From Oceanobacillus polygoni (GTDB lineage: Bacteria; Bacillota; Bacilli; Bacillales; Amphibacillaceae), in assembly GCF_008304605.1 (NCBI RefSeq), contig NZ_PIJY01000026.1, positions 434,001 through 498,000 of the forward strand: a DNA stretch of 64,000 nt. The letters are read 5' to 3'. A program made the position numbers and the translations under genes. The notes under the pieces are model-generated. The model did no database searches. It was not told the origin of the DNA and was given only the letters and a program-made list of their open reading frames with translations. Every line of letters begins with the position of its first letter. The first letter of the stretch is position 1. This document shows, in pieces, positions 28,103-38,000 of this stretch.

Positions 28103-29155
28103 ATGACAAGTGCACCAAATTCCTATGAAAATATATTGGAACTAAATGATTTACAGACCTCCTTCTTTACAAAAGACTTAGAGGTTAAAGCAGTTGACGG
28201 TGTTTCTTTTGCAATTCCAAAAGGGAAAATTCTCGGCGTCGTTGGGGAGTCAGGATCAGGTAAAAGTATTACCTCCCTTTCCATTCTTCGCCTTCTTAAA
28301 GAGCCCGGAAAAATAGTTGGTGGTGAAATCAAGTTTAAAGGGGAAAACCTGCTTGATAAAAGTGAAGCTAACATGCGTAAAATACGCGGTAATGAAATAT
28401 CAATGATATTCCAAGAGCCAATGACTTCGTTAAACCCTACGTTTACAGTTGGCCAACAAATTAGTGAAGCTTATAAAATCCATCAAGGGTTAAATAAAAA
28501 ACAAGCAAAACAACGTTCCGTTGATATGCTGAAATTAGTTGGAATTCCTTCACCAGAAAAGCGTGTGAATCAATATCCACACGAGCTTTCAGGAGGAATG
28601 AGACAGCGTGTTATGATTGCAATGGCGCTCGCCTGTAATCCAGAATTACTCATCGCTGATGAACCAACAACAGCACTTGACGTAACAATCCAAGCACAAA
28701 TCTTAGACTTAATTAAAGACTTACAAGAACGACTCGGTATGGGTGTGTTATTAATTACGCATGACCTTGGTGTCGTAGCGGAAACATGTGATTACGTTGC
28801 TGTTATGTATTGCGGAAAAGTTGTCGAGTATACCGATACGAAAACATTATTTAAGGATGCTAAGCATCCGTATACTGTTGGGTTAATGAAGTCTATTCCC
28901 CAACACGACCAGGATATTGAAGGTGATCTAGCTGTAATTAGAGGATCAGTTCCTAGCCCTGCAGAAATGCCTAAAGGGTGTCGCTTTGCACCACGCTGTC
29001 CATTTGCGACAGAATTATGTAGAGAAAAATTGCCTGACCTCGTTACAGATGAAGAAGGAAATCAAATTCGTTGCTGGATCTATTCAGATGAATGGGATGG
29101 CGATCCGGAGGTGAATGTTCATGCAGAAACAGAAAGAACTACTGAAAGTTACTGA
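28103..29155 (+). CDS. Peptide ABC transporter ATPase (DppD/OppD family)
   Basis: A 350-residue ATPase with Walker A GESGSGKS, Walker B LLIADEPTTALD, signature LSGGMRQR and the C-terminal oligopeptide-transporter domain with cysteines (GCRFAPRCPFATELC) seen in OppD/DppD proteins; in some relatives these bind an iron-sulfur cluster. It powers the importer with the next ATPase. Its end overlaps the next gene by 35 bases. Confidence 0.9.
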   Translation: MTSAPNSYENILELNDLQTSFFTKDLEVKAVDGVSFAIPKGKILGVVGESGSGKSITSLSILRLLKEPGKIVGGEIKFKGENLLDKSEANMRKIRGNEISMIFQEPMTSLNPTFTVGQQISEAYKIHQGLNKKQAKQRSVDMLKLVGIPSPEKRVNQYPHELSGGMRQRVMIAMALACNPELLIADEPTTALDVTIQAQILDLIKDLQERLGMGVLLITHDLGVVAETCDYVAVMYCGKVVEYTDTKTLFKDAKHPYTVGLMKSIPQHDQDIEGDLAVIRGSVPSPAEMPKGCRFAPRCPFATELCREKLPDLVTDEEGNQIRCWIYSDEWDGDPEVNVHAETERTTESY

Positions 29156-30140
29156 TTTAAAACAATATTTCCCGATTAAAGGTGGGATTTTAGGTCGTAC
29201 CGTAAATCATGTAAAAGCTGTGGACGGTGTATCCTTTACAGTGTATGAAGGGGAAACATTAAGTATTGTAGGTGAATCTGGTTGTGGAAAATCCACAACA
29301 GGAAGAGCCATTTTACGTCTTGATGAACCAACATCCGGTGAAGTTGAATTCGATGGGAAAAATCTGCTTGCATACAATAAAAAAGAAATGAATAAAATTC
29401 GTAAAAACATGCAGATCATTTTCCAAGATCCATACGCGTCGATTAACCCACGCCACACAGTACGCCAAATTTTAACAGAAGCGATGGAAATTCAAAACTC
29501 CGTACCAAAAAATGAACGGAATGATCGTGTAATTGAATTAATGGAAACCGTTGGTCTTGGGCCACACCAAGCAGACAGACTTCCGCATGAATTCAGTGGT
29601 GGTCAACGTCAGCGTATCGGAATTGCCCGAGCTCTCTCTGTTGATCCACAGCTAATCATTGCCGATGAGGCTGTATCAGCGTTAGACGTTTCGATTCAAG
29701 CACAGGTTATTAATTTATTGAAAAAGCTACAACGTGAATTCAAATTAACGTATTTATTTATCTCCCATGATCTAGGTGTTGTACGTCATATTTCAGATCG
29801 AATTATCGTGATGTACCTAGGAAAAATCGTAGAAATTGCAGATAAAAAATCTTTGTTTGAAAACACAATGCATCCGTACACAACGGCATTGCTCTCTGCA
29901 ATTCCAAGTACAGATGTAGAAAAGAAAAAAGAACGGATCATCTTAAAAGGTGATGTACCTTCGCCAATTGATCCACCAAAAGGCTGTAGATTCCATACCC
30001 GTTGTCCATTTGCAACCGATCTATGTCGAACAGAAACACCAGAGCTTCGTACAGCAGATGGAATGTTAGAGGGGCATATGGCAGCATGTCATTATATGGA
30101 GGACATTAAAGCCGGGAAGCACCAACCTACCACAGTTTAA
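29121..30140 (+). CDS. Peptide ABC transporter ATPase (DppF/OppF family)
   Basis: A 339-residue ATPase, second nucleotide-binding subunit of the importer. Walker A GESGCGKS, signature FSGGQRQR, Walker B LIIADEAVSALD and the C-terminal GCRFHTRCPFATDLC motif. The ATG at 29121 is well placed after GGAGGTG, inside the 3' end of the preceding gene; the ATG at 29115 is too close to that site. Its operon ends at the terminator at 30151. Confidence 0.9.
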   Translation: MQKQKELLKVTDLKQYFPIKGGILGRTVNHVKAVDGVSFTVYEGETLSIVGESGCGKSTTGRAILRLDEPTSGEVEFDGKNLLAYNKKEMNKIRKNMQIIFQDPYASINPRHTVRQILTEAMEIQNSVPKNERNDRVIELMETVGLGPHQADRLPHEFSGGQRQRIGIARALSVDPQLIIADEAVSALDVSIQAQVINLLKKLQREFKLTYLFISHDLGVVRHISDRIIVMYLGKIVEIADKKSLFENTMHPYTTALLSAIPSTDVEKKKERIILKGDVPSPIDPPKGCRFHTRCPFATDLCRTETPELRTADGMLEGHMAACHYMEDIKAGKHQPTTV

Positions 30141-30150
30141 TCGTTATCAA

Positions 30151-30190
30151 CAGAAGCGTTCATTATTAAAATGAGCGCTTCTTTTTGTTG
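30151..30190 (+). terminator. Terminator after the ABC importer operon
   Basis: AGAAGCG, long loop, CGCTTCT then TTTTGTTG, 10 bases after the last ATPase gene. Confidence 0.75.
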
Positions 30191-30268
30191 ATTACGCAAC
30201 GGTATTGATAGTTTCTTTGATTATTATGTTGTCTCACAGCATTGAAATCTGATAGTTTCCTAAGCCAA

Positions 30269-30312
30269 AATAAAAAGGCCCTAAGGTATTTTACTTGTAC
30301 CTTAGGGCCTTT
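30269..30312 (-). terminator. Terminator after the binding-protein gene
   Basis: AAAGGCCCTAAGGTA, loop, TACCTTAGGGCCTTT; on the minus strand followed by TTATTTTGGC. A strong stem 48 bases beyond the binding-protein stop. Confidence 0.85.
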
Positions 30313-30359
30313 GTCGAATCCTTCAAACACGGATACACTCCGAGAATGCAAAGCGTTTA

Positions 30360-31973
30360 TTATTCTTGAATAGATACTTCTTGTAACTGCAGGATCCCAG
30401 TAGGTAGTTGTGTTAATCCTTGTACCTTATCACTAACACCTAATAGGAACTCCTGATGATGGATATAAAGCATTGGTGCAATATCAGTTAACATCGTCTG
30501 AATTTCGCTGTATAGCTCAAGACGAGCGTCAGGGTCTGCCTCTTGGCGAGCTTCTTCTAACAATGCATCTAACTCATCATCTTTTACGAATGTACGGTTT
30601 CCTGGTTCTCCAACATTGTCAGAGTGGAACAATGGATATAGTCCATAGTCTGCATCTCCTGTAACTGTTGACCAGCCAAGGATGAACATATCGTGTTCAC
30701 CTTGGGCAGTCTGCTCAAGGTATGCACCCCACTCAAGAACTTCAATTTCTACTTCAATACCAAAATCAGCAAGTTGAGCTTGTAGGTTTGTTGCTGTATC
30801 CATACGCTCTGGGCTATCGTTTGTCCAAAGTGTTGTAGAGAATCCATCTTCATAACCAGCTTCAGCCAATAGTTCTCTAGCACGATCTGGATCATATTCT
30901 AGTCCAGGTGCATTTTCATCATATCCAAGTACACCTGGTGCTAAAGGTCCAACTGCTGGTGTACCATTACCATCATAAATACCTGTAATAATTTGCTCTT
31001 TATCAACAGCCAAGTTGATTGCTTGACGAACTAATGGATCGTCAAATGGCTCTTTTTCCATATTAAATCCGATATAAGATAAACTTACACTATCTTGTTT
31101 CGCTGGGTTTGCACCGTCCATTGCTTCAATTTGAGCAACATCGTTCGGGCTAATAGGATCAGAAATATGTGATGTGCCTGTTTCTAATTCAGCAACACGT
31201 GTTAAGCCTTCCCCAACAACTTTAAATGTTACAGAGTCAAGCAAAGCTTGCTCTCCCCAATAATCTTCGTTTTTAACAATTGTAATTTGTGTTCCTGGTT
31301 GCCATTCTTCAAATTTAAAGAAGCCGGTACCAATTGGTTTTTCGTTAATAACACTTCCTGGATCTTGTCCATTTTCCATTGCAGCGTAGTCTTCCTCAAT
31401 GATATCTGCAGAAATGATTCCGCCACCATTATGCGCTAAGTGAGCTGGAAGTGGTGAAAATGGGTATTCTGTTGTAAAGCGAATTGTATAGTCATCTACT
31501 ACTTCAATATCTGTAATCATTTCATAGAGAAACAGACGTGGTGATGCAACTTCTGGATCTAATATACGTTCAATGCTTGCTTTAACAGCTTCTGCATTAA
31601 AGTCCGTTCCATCATGGAATTTTACGCCTTCACGTAATTTAAATTCCCATGTTGTATCATCAATTGCTTCCCAGCTTTCTGCTAGGCTTGGTTGTACTTC
31701 CATATTTTGATCTTGCTTTGTTAATGATTCAAAGATATTTGCTTGAACGTTACTTGATGGAGTATCGTTTGAACCAGCTGGATCTAAAGAAACAGCATCT
31801 GATAGAGTTGCAATAATTAGATCTTGATCTCCAGCAGGTGTAGCATCTTCTGTACCTTCATCTGCTCCGTCATCACCAGCATCATTTTCATCTGGTTCGC
31901 TTGCACATGCTACTAAAACACTAAGTAACAGTCCAAAAACTAACAATAATAATGACTTTTTAGACAATTTCAT
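30360..31973 (-). CDS. Family 5 peptide/glutathione-type substrate-binding lipoprotein
   Basis: A 537-residue lipoprotein: lipobox LVAC, an acidic linker (23-50) and an SBP_bac_5 domain (SLAESWEAIDDTTWEFKLREGVKFHDG, NLAVDKEQIITGIY, and a WS-containing C-terminal lobe). It resembles binding proteins annotated as glutathione-type in bacilli. It is encoded separately, converging on the importer operon, with its own promoter region. GGGGG lies 9 bases before the ATG, and ATAGCTTT/AAAGCTAT (32000-32031) form an inverted repeat in the leader. The very acidic mature N-terminus fits a salt- or alkali-adapted cell. Confidence 0.85.
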   Translation of the reverse strand: MKLSKKSLLLLVFGLLLSVLVACASEPDENDAGDDGADEGTEDATPAGDQDLIIATLSDAVSLDPAGSNDTPSSNVQANIFESLTKQDQNMEVQPSLAESWEAIDDTTWEFKLREGVKFHDGTDFNAEAVKASIERILDPEVASPRLFLYEMITDIEVVDDYTIRFTTEYPFSPLPAHLAHNGGGIISADIIEEDYAAMENGQDPGSVINEKPIGTGFFKFEEWQPGTQITIVKNEDYWGEQALLDSVTFKVVGEGLTRVAELETGTSHISDPISPNDVAQIEAMDGANPAKQDSVSLSYIGFNMEKEPFDDPLVRQAINLAVDKEQIITGIYDGNGTPAVGPLAPGVLGYDENAPGLEYDPDRARELLAEAGYEDGFSTTLWTNDSPERMDTATNLQAQLADFGIEVEIEVLEWGAYLEQTAQGEHDMFILGWSTVTGDADYGLYPLFHSDNVGEPGNRTFVKDDELDALLEEARQEADPDARLELYSEIQTMLTDIAPMLYIHHQEFLLGVSDKVQGLTQLPTGILQLQEVSIQE

Positions 31974-31999
31974 GTTTTCTAACCCCCAATTTCTTTGTA

Positions 32000-32031
32000 A
32001 TAGCTTTGTAAATAAATTTTAATAAAGCTAT
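32000..32031. promoter_or_regulatory. Inverted repeat in the binding-protein leader
   Basis: ATAGCTTT (32000-32007) and AAAGCTAT (32024-32031), perfect 8-base arms, about 30 bases upstream of the binding-protein start. It may be an operator or leader hairpin. The rest of 31974-32290 holds only AT-rich promoter sequence. Confidence 0.35.
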
Positions 32032-32297
32032 CTTCCAATATATTACCCTATAATTCTAAAATTTACAATGTTATATGATAATATTTCAATATAATTTGAT
32101 TATTTTCATAGTCACTACGCTCTAGGTATATAATCATGTTATTAGACTGAACTTCCGTTATGTAAGCGATTTAATTGGGTCAAAAGTATAATCTTTTCTT
32201 AGGGTCAATTGTTATCTTTATAAATTCATAGAGGGAGTAGATGGACTACTATAGCCCTTGTCTTGTACTTTGTCTTCTTACAAATTAACCAGATTTC

Positions 32298-32326
32298 TTG
32301 ACAATATTATGAAAATTCAATATGAT
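32298..32326 (+). promoter_or_regulatory. Promoter of the serine hydrolase-regulator pair
   Basis: TTGACA (32298-32303), 17-base spacer, TATGAT (32321-32326). In the leader, ACTGTC and GATAGT (about 32342-32361) form a small dyad that could be an operator. Confidence 0.75.
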
Positions 32327-32376
32327 ATACTTTAAAAAGAATACTGTCTTAAACGATAGTTAGGTGGAAATAAGCA

Positions 32377-33186
32377 ATGAATCTAAACCAATTAAAAACA
32401 GCTCTACTTTCTATTTCCCCTAGTAATCTCGACAAGATATCCATTGTTGTTCAAAGTTCAGAAGGGTCTATCGGAATTAATGCAAATACTCCAAGAAAGG
32501 CTGCAAGTATTGTTAAATTATTTATTCTTGCTGAGGTATTGCAACAAATTGAGGCTGGTAGCGTCCAAAAGGAACAACTTATTTCTATTCAACCAGAGGA
32601 AATGGTAGAAGGTGCTGGGGTCATCAACTATTTAACAAACCATGACACGTATAGTTACCAGAATTTAGTGGAGCTCATGATCATCGTTTCCGATAACACT
32701 GCTTCAAACATATTACTCGATACGATCGGTATCGAACGTCTGAATTATTCTATCAAAAAGCTCGGTTGTCAGCATACCACGATTAATCGTAAATTTATGG
32801 ATCATCAAGCACAAGCAAACGGGGACGAAAATATGACTACCGCAACTGATGTCGCTTACTTACTTAAGCTTTTTTCAAATGAAAACGGTCCCTATAGCAG
32901 CAGTATTCGTAGGGAAGTACGAAGGATACTTAAAAATCAACAATTCAATCATAAATTATCAGCATTTCAAATGGATGATTGTAAGCTAAAGATTTACCAT
33001 AAGACAGGTGAATTGCCCGGCGTAGAGCATGATGCAGCTATTATGGAATCAAATGGAAAGAAGTTAGAGGTTGCTGTATTAACGGAAGGATGGGAAAATA
33101 ATGGCATAGCACATCATTTCATGGGAGAAGTCGGCAGGTATTTAATGAACTATGTAACAAATGGGTCATTATCTAAAAAACAGTAA
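32377..33186 (+). CDS. Cytoplasmic class-A beta-lactamase-like serine hydrolase
   Basis: A 269-residue protein of the beta-lactamase/transpeptidase fold with all three active-site motifs: Ser44-x-x-Lys47 (ASIVK), SDN (about 106-108) and KTG (about 204, HKTGELPG). It has no signal peptide, so it should act inside the cell, which argues against a role in antibiotic resistance and for hydrolysis of imported peptides or muropeptides. It has its own strong promoter and is followed 18 bases later by the unusual regulator, close to the peptide importer. Substrate unknown. Confidence 0.8.
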   Translation: MNLNQLKTALLSISPSNLDKISIVVQSSEGSIGINANTPRKAASIVKLFILAEVLQQIEAGSVQKEQLISIQPEEMVEGAGVINYLTNHDTYSYQNLVELMIIVSDNTASNILLDTIGIERLNYSIKKLGCQHTTINRKFMDHQAQANGDENMTTATDVAYLLKLFSNENGPYSSSIRREVRRILKNQQFNHKLSAFQMDDCKLKIYHKTGELPGVEHDAAIMESNGKKLEVAVLTEGWENNGIAHHFMGEVGRYLMNYVTNGSLSKKQ

Positions 33187-33204
33187 GGGATCGGAGTGTA
33201 CGGC

Positions 33205-34485
33205 ATGAAAGTTAAAATTGCAGTTTTTGGAATTGAAGAAATGATAAAGCGTGTACATACACTAGCAAAGTATGATGAAAATATTGAAGTCCTTCCGTTT
33301 ACATATACACATTCAAGTGAAACGCTCGAATTAATTGAAAGGGCTTTCATGTGTGATGTTTATTTATTTACGGAAGCAACGTCCTATTTATATGTCAGAG
33401 ACAAAATAAAAAAGAAACGATTACCAGCAGTACAGGTTGCTTTTGATGAATACATGATACTCACCTCTTTTTATCGTTTAAGAAACGATTATAAACAAGA
33501 ACTTGATCGTATTTCCATTGATATACTTAACGGACAGCATGTTGAGGCGGTTAGAAAAGAACTTAACTTTGATACGAAACAAATCTATCATTATAGCTAT
33601 GGGGAGGATGAATCCCTTGATATTCAAAAAATCACTAGCTTCCACAGAAAGCTCTGGGATGAAGGTAAAATCGATTATATACTTACATCAAGTAAAGAAG
33701 TAGAGATACAATTAAAGAAAGCTGGTATTCCTGGCAGTTGCATGATTATTCCAGAGATAAATTTATTACATGCCATTCAATCTGCCAAATCACTTACCGA
33801 ACTGAACCAACACAAGAGCGCCCTTCTTGTAGCAGGATATATCCGCATTAAAAACCAAGATCAACTTGGCGAGCAAGAATTGGAAGCACTCACCACTAAA
33901 ATGCAACACATTTTAGATCGATTTGCTGAGCGAACCGATTCACTGCTCACGGATAAAAATGATTATCAATTTGTGATTGTTGGCACGGGAAAATTAATCG
34001 ATCATTTACAAAATCATTATCGAGACTTTCCGCTTACGCGTGAATTTGAAGCGGAGTTAAATCTCCCGATCGACATCGGATTTGGTCTCGGTCTATCTGC
34101 AAGTGAAGCTGAAGCACATGCACATTTAGCCTTGGAAAAATGCAAAAATGAAAATCATAGCCTCTGTTATATTGTCAATGAAAGAAAGGATACAATTGGC
34201 CCGATTGGCATTCGCAGAGATATCGATACATCTCGACTATTCCATGCACTAATTCATAAAGCACGATTAAATAATGAGCTTTCCTATAATTTCATTGATT
34301 TTATAACGGATAGAAATAATGAACCGTTCTCTTCAAATGATATTGCCGCCTATTACAAAGTTACAAAGCGAAGTGCAGAGAGAACCGTCAATAAACTCCT
34401 CTCTGGTAACGTCATTAAAGTATCTGGAGAAGAACGTCCTTATTTAAAAGGAAGACCACGGAAACTATTTTCACTTAATAATTAA
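33205..34485 (+). CDS. Regulator with GTP-cyclohydrolase-III/GGDEF-like domain and C-terminal HTH
   Basis: A 426-residue protein in three parts. Residues 1-180 (MKVKIAVFGIEEMIKRV onward) look like a PrpR-N or receiver-like sensor fold. Residues 240-345 (YQFVIVGTGKLIDHL, then DIGFGLGLSASEAEAHAH and LALEKCK) resemble the palm domain of archaeal GTP cyclohydrolase III, a relative of GGDEF domains. The last 75 residues (FSSNDIAAYYKVTKRSAERTV onward) form a winged HTH. I know no named member. It probably senses a nucleotide or peptide signal and controls its operon mate (serine hydrolase) and perhaps the neighbouring importer. The ATG at 33205 is 8 bases after CGGAG. Domain calls are by eye. Confidence 0.65.
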   Translation: MKVKIAVFGIEEMIKRVHTLAKYDENIEVLPFTYTHSSETLELIERAFMCDVYLFTEATSYLYVRDKIKKKRLPAVQVAFDEYMILTSFYRLRNDYKQELDRISIDILNGQHVEAVRKELNFDTKQIYHYSYGEDESLDIQKITSFHRKLWDEGKIDYILTSSKEVEIQLKKAGIPGSCMIIPEINLLHAIQSAKSLTELNQHKSALLVAGYIRIKNQDQLGEQELEALTTKMQHILDRFAERTDSLLTDKNDYQFVIVGTGKLIDHLQNHYRDFPLTREFEAELNLPIDIGFGLGLSASEAEAHAHLALEKCKNENHSLCYIVNERKDTIGPIGIRRDIDTSRLFHALIHKARLNNELSYNFIDFITDRNNEPFSSNDIAAYYKVTKRSAERTVNKLLSGNVIKVSGEERPYLKGRPRKLFSLNN

Positions 34486-34491
34486 CAAGTA

Positions 34492-34520
34492 TAGCAGGGT
34501 TACAGCGCTAAACCCTGCTA
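34492..34520 (+). terminator. Terminator after the regulator gene
   Basis: TAGCAGGG, 13-base loop, CCCTGCTA then CTTCTTCTTT. Confidence 0.75.
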
Positions 34521-34528
34521 CTTCTTCT

Positions 34529-34843
34529 TTATTCACCTATTTTAAAGCCATTATTCTCTATTAAGCGTTGCATCGCCTCATCCAAATCTTCCTCTTCCAC
34601 CTGAGCTTCAAGCAAATGTGTTACTTGCCCTTCACTTCCTTCTGCATCATGATTTCTCAAACCGATTGTGCCGATAGCTCCCCATGACTGTCCAATTGGG
34701 ATAAGTGGTACATAACTAATTTTTTCATCCGTATCGGGAATCTGATCAACAATAATGTTGTTAACTCTAAGTACTTGGAGTGCAGATCGTGCCGATTCTG
34801 CATTATTCTCTGAGTCAAAATAAGCGAGAATTTTTCGTGACAT
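34529..34843 (-). CDS. Conserved hypothetical protein (104 aa)
   Basis: A 104-residue cytoplasmic protein starting MSRKILAYFDSENNAESA, with a ferredoxin-like beta-alpha start and an acidic C-terminal helix (VEEEDLDEAMQRLIE). The opening recalls small stress proteins that sense or insert by a YflT-like fold, but I do not recognise it. The start at 34843 has GAAGGG 12 bases upstream; an alternative ATG at 34855 sits on that site. It stands alone. Confidence 0.5.
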   Translation of the reverse strand: MSRKILAYFDSENNAESARSALQVLRVNNIIVDQIPDTDEKISYVPLIPIGQSWGAIGTIGLRNHDAEGSEGQVTHLLEAQVEEEDLDEAMQRLIENNGFKIGE

Positions 34844-34929
34844 AGACGTGTACATCCCTTCGAAGGTTTGTACGTATCGTTCCCTTATTTACAGAAAACA
34901 AACATATCTGTGAATAACTTACCTTTTTG

Positions 34930-34976
34930 AGAAAGCAAAGGCAGCTAGGGAAGTCCAATTACTTCCCTAGCTGCCG
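34930..34976 (-). terminator. Terminator after the SNF2 helicase gene
   Basis: GGCAGCTAGGGAAGT, 6-base loop, ACTTCCCTAGCTGCC: a perfect 15-base stem; TTTGCTTTCTC follows on the minus strand. Confidence 0.8.
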
Positions 34977-35000
34977 CAAATAAAAGGTAACAAGTAGCTC

Positions 35001-38000
35001 CTATAAACTTAGCAGCTCACGAATGTCATCTTCACTCAAGCTAGAAAGCATGGTTTCTCCAGGCTGAATAACTTGATCGATTAGTTCGCGTTTTTTCTGC
35101 TGTAATGCATAAATTTTTTCTTCAATCGTTCCTTCTGTTACGAGTCGAATAACTTGAACAACATTCTTTTGACCAAATCGATGTGCGCGTCCGGTCGCCT
35201 GATCTTCTACAGCAGGGTTCCACCATAGATCGTATAAAATAACTGTATCAGCCCCGGTCAAGTTCAAACCCGTTCCGCCAGCTTTTAGAGAAATAAGGAA
35301 AATACTATTCTCACCATTATTAAATCGATCGCTCATTTCAACACGCTCTTTTGCAGGGGTTTGCCCGTGAAGGTAAAAATAGCCGAACCCTTCCTGCTCC
35401 AAACGCCCCTTAATAATGTCATGCATGCTTGTAAACTGGGAAAAAATCAGCATGCGCTTTCCGCTTTCAATCGCTGTTTTAACGGTATCCATCAATTGTT
35501 CCAGCTTACCAGAATAGCCTTCATAATTCTCAATGAATAACGAAGGATGACAGCAGAGTTGGCGAAGACGTGTTAAACCAGCAAGAATCTTCATCCTATT
35601 TTGCTGGAAGCCACTTTCCTTCATGGATTGTGCTGCTTCCTGCTGTACCTGTCTTAAATAACCGACATATAAATCCTTTTGCTCTTTAGTCAGCTCAGAA
35701 ACATGAACCGATTCAATTTTATCAGGCAGCTCTTTCAGCACATCCTTCTTCAGCCTTCTTAAAATAAACGGCCGTGTAAGCATCGCAATCTTTTCATTCG
35801 ATAACTGTTTAAAGCTCCGCTGATTTGGCATCAGTCCTGGCAAAACAACTTGGAAAATAGCCCATAGTTCATCGATTGAATTTTCGATTGGTGTGCCACT
35901 TAATGCAAATCGACGTGCTGCCTTTATTTCACGGATGGCGCGTGATGTTTTCGTCGCATAATTTTTAATGTATTGCGCTTCATCCAAAAACATGGATTGA
36001 AATGAAAATTCACGATAAATTTCAATATCCTGTCTTAACGTTGCATAGGAAGTAATCCAAACATCCGTATCTGCTGAAGCTTCAATCAATTGATGACGTT
36101 CTTCAGGGGTTCCTGTAAGAACAACGACAGACATATGGGGAGTAAATTTCTCAAATTCATTCTTCCAGTTATAGACGACTGAGGAAGGAGCTACAATTAG
36201 ATGTGTTCCAGCACCTTCTTGTTTCTCTGATGCGATATAGGCAATGCTTTGTAATGTTTTCCCAAGCCCCATATCATCCGCTAAAATACCACCAAGGTGA
36301 TAGTTACTCAACGACTTAAACCATTGAAATCCAGTCATTTGATAGTTTCGCAACGACGCTTGCAGCTGTTCCGGCAGCTCGTATACCTGTTCTTCCGGAG
36401 ACTTCAACTGATGTAACAATTGTCGAAAGGACGGATCGTAATTCTTTTTCGTATCGATAAGCTCATCTAACTGTGTTCCTCGATAAACTGGCATATGAAC
36501 GTTGCCATTTAGCAAGTCTTCTTTATGAATTTGCATCTCGTCAAAAAAACGCTTGATAGAAGTGAATTCTTCTCCTTCTAGTGATAGCAGCTCTCCACTT
36601 CCTAAACGATAATAGCGTTTCTTTTCAATCACAGCATTTAAAATTTGATTGATTTCAGAATCATCAACACCATTAATGTCAAAGCCGATTTCTAACAGAT
36701 TTGATGTACCTTCTAAACGAACACTCGTACTCGGCTGTGCTTCGTTTTCAATAATCATCCCGCGGATTTCCGATGTTAAGAACAGTTCAACCTCTTTATC
36801 CAATAATGGGAGGATATAATACAGAAAGTCATACAGCTCTTCCTCATCCGCTTCAATATAGAGTTCCTTCCCATTATAATGGAAATTTGCTTGTTCAATC
36901 AGCTGCATAATTTGCTGTTCTTTTTCCACGTCACGGATAATGATAAGCTCATTATCCTTTCGACCATTAAATGGATCAATCAATTGCTCACCATAATGGT
37001 ATTCCAACCTACCAATAATCCAATCTGCTTTTACTTCTAAATACAATTTTGCTCGTAAAGGCACTTGAATAATTTCTGCTGTAATCGTCTCCGATACCTC
37101 TACCCCACCAATCTTTTTTAGCGATGGAAGTACTTCTGATAAAAAGACGTCAGCTTGTGCTTTAGGTATCGGTAATTGTAAATCATGCATCCCGAATTTC
37201 GTAACTTCTTCAAGAACCTGTACCTGCTCTTTTGTTGGGTAGTAAAACATACCTTCATGGAATAGCATGTCATAATACGGAAAATACGTCGCTTCTTCTG
37301 CATCTGCCATCTTCATTAGCAGATCGTTTTGATCGTTTTTCGTCAGTGAAAAGCGAAACGGTAACACATCCCTTTCCACCCCAATATGCTGAAAGCTTTT
37401 CTGTTGTGATTCTACTGTAAAATCCCGTTCTGCAAGCTTTTCAAGCAGCTCTTTCGCTGCAAGCGGTGGAATCGTAATATAACGCTTATCTCCGCTATTT
37501 CCTTCATAATGAAATCTGCTATAGCCTTGATACATTTCCTCATTTCGTTTAATAGCAAAGAGCATTTCAAATAACTCCAAATCCTTTTGCAGAAAATAAT
37601 GCGTATCTGGATGGAAGATAAATTTTTTCGTAAAATAGTATTCGTTCCCTTGTAATATGTTACCGAGAAATTGGTATGCATCCTTTACAACATAGCAATG
37701 TTTTTCACCTGTTCGTATCTCTATTTGTAACTGATGGTCAAATCCCCAGTTGCAGTAATATTCTACGTGCATCGGATGCTTATTTGGCAATATCTCTGGC
37801 TGCACATTTTGCTGCGGAAGCGTACGTAATGCCTGTATAAACTTATTTGTCAGCTGATAGTTTGGTTTGGACGGCGCATTCGGAACAGCTTGCTCCTTAT
37901 TCGCTATTTGCATTAACGTAGCTGCAATATGTTTACACGTGCCAAAGGTTTCAAAAGCAGGACAATCGCAATACGTATCAATCGATCCGTTTGTATAATC

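Noticed and set aside
32377-33186. Calling the serine hydrolase an antibiotic-resistance beta-lactamase
   Set aside because: It has the fold motifs but no signal peptide or lipobox, so it is most likely cytoplasmic and not a secreted resistance enzyme.
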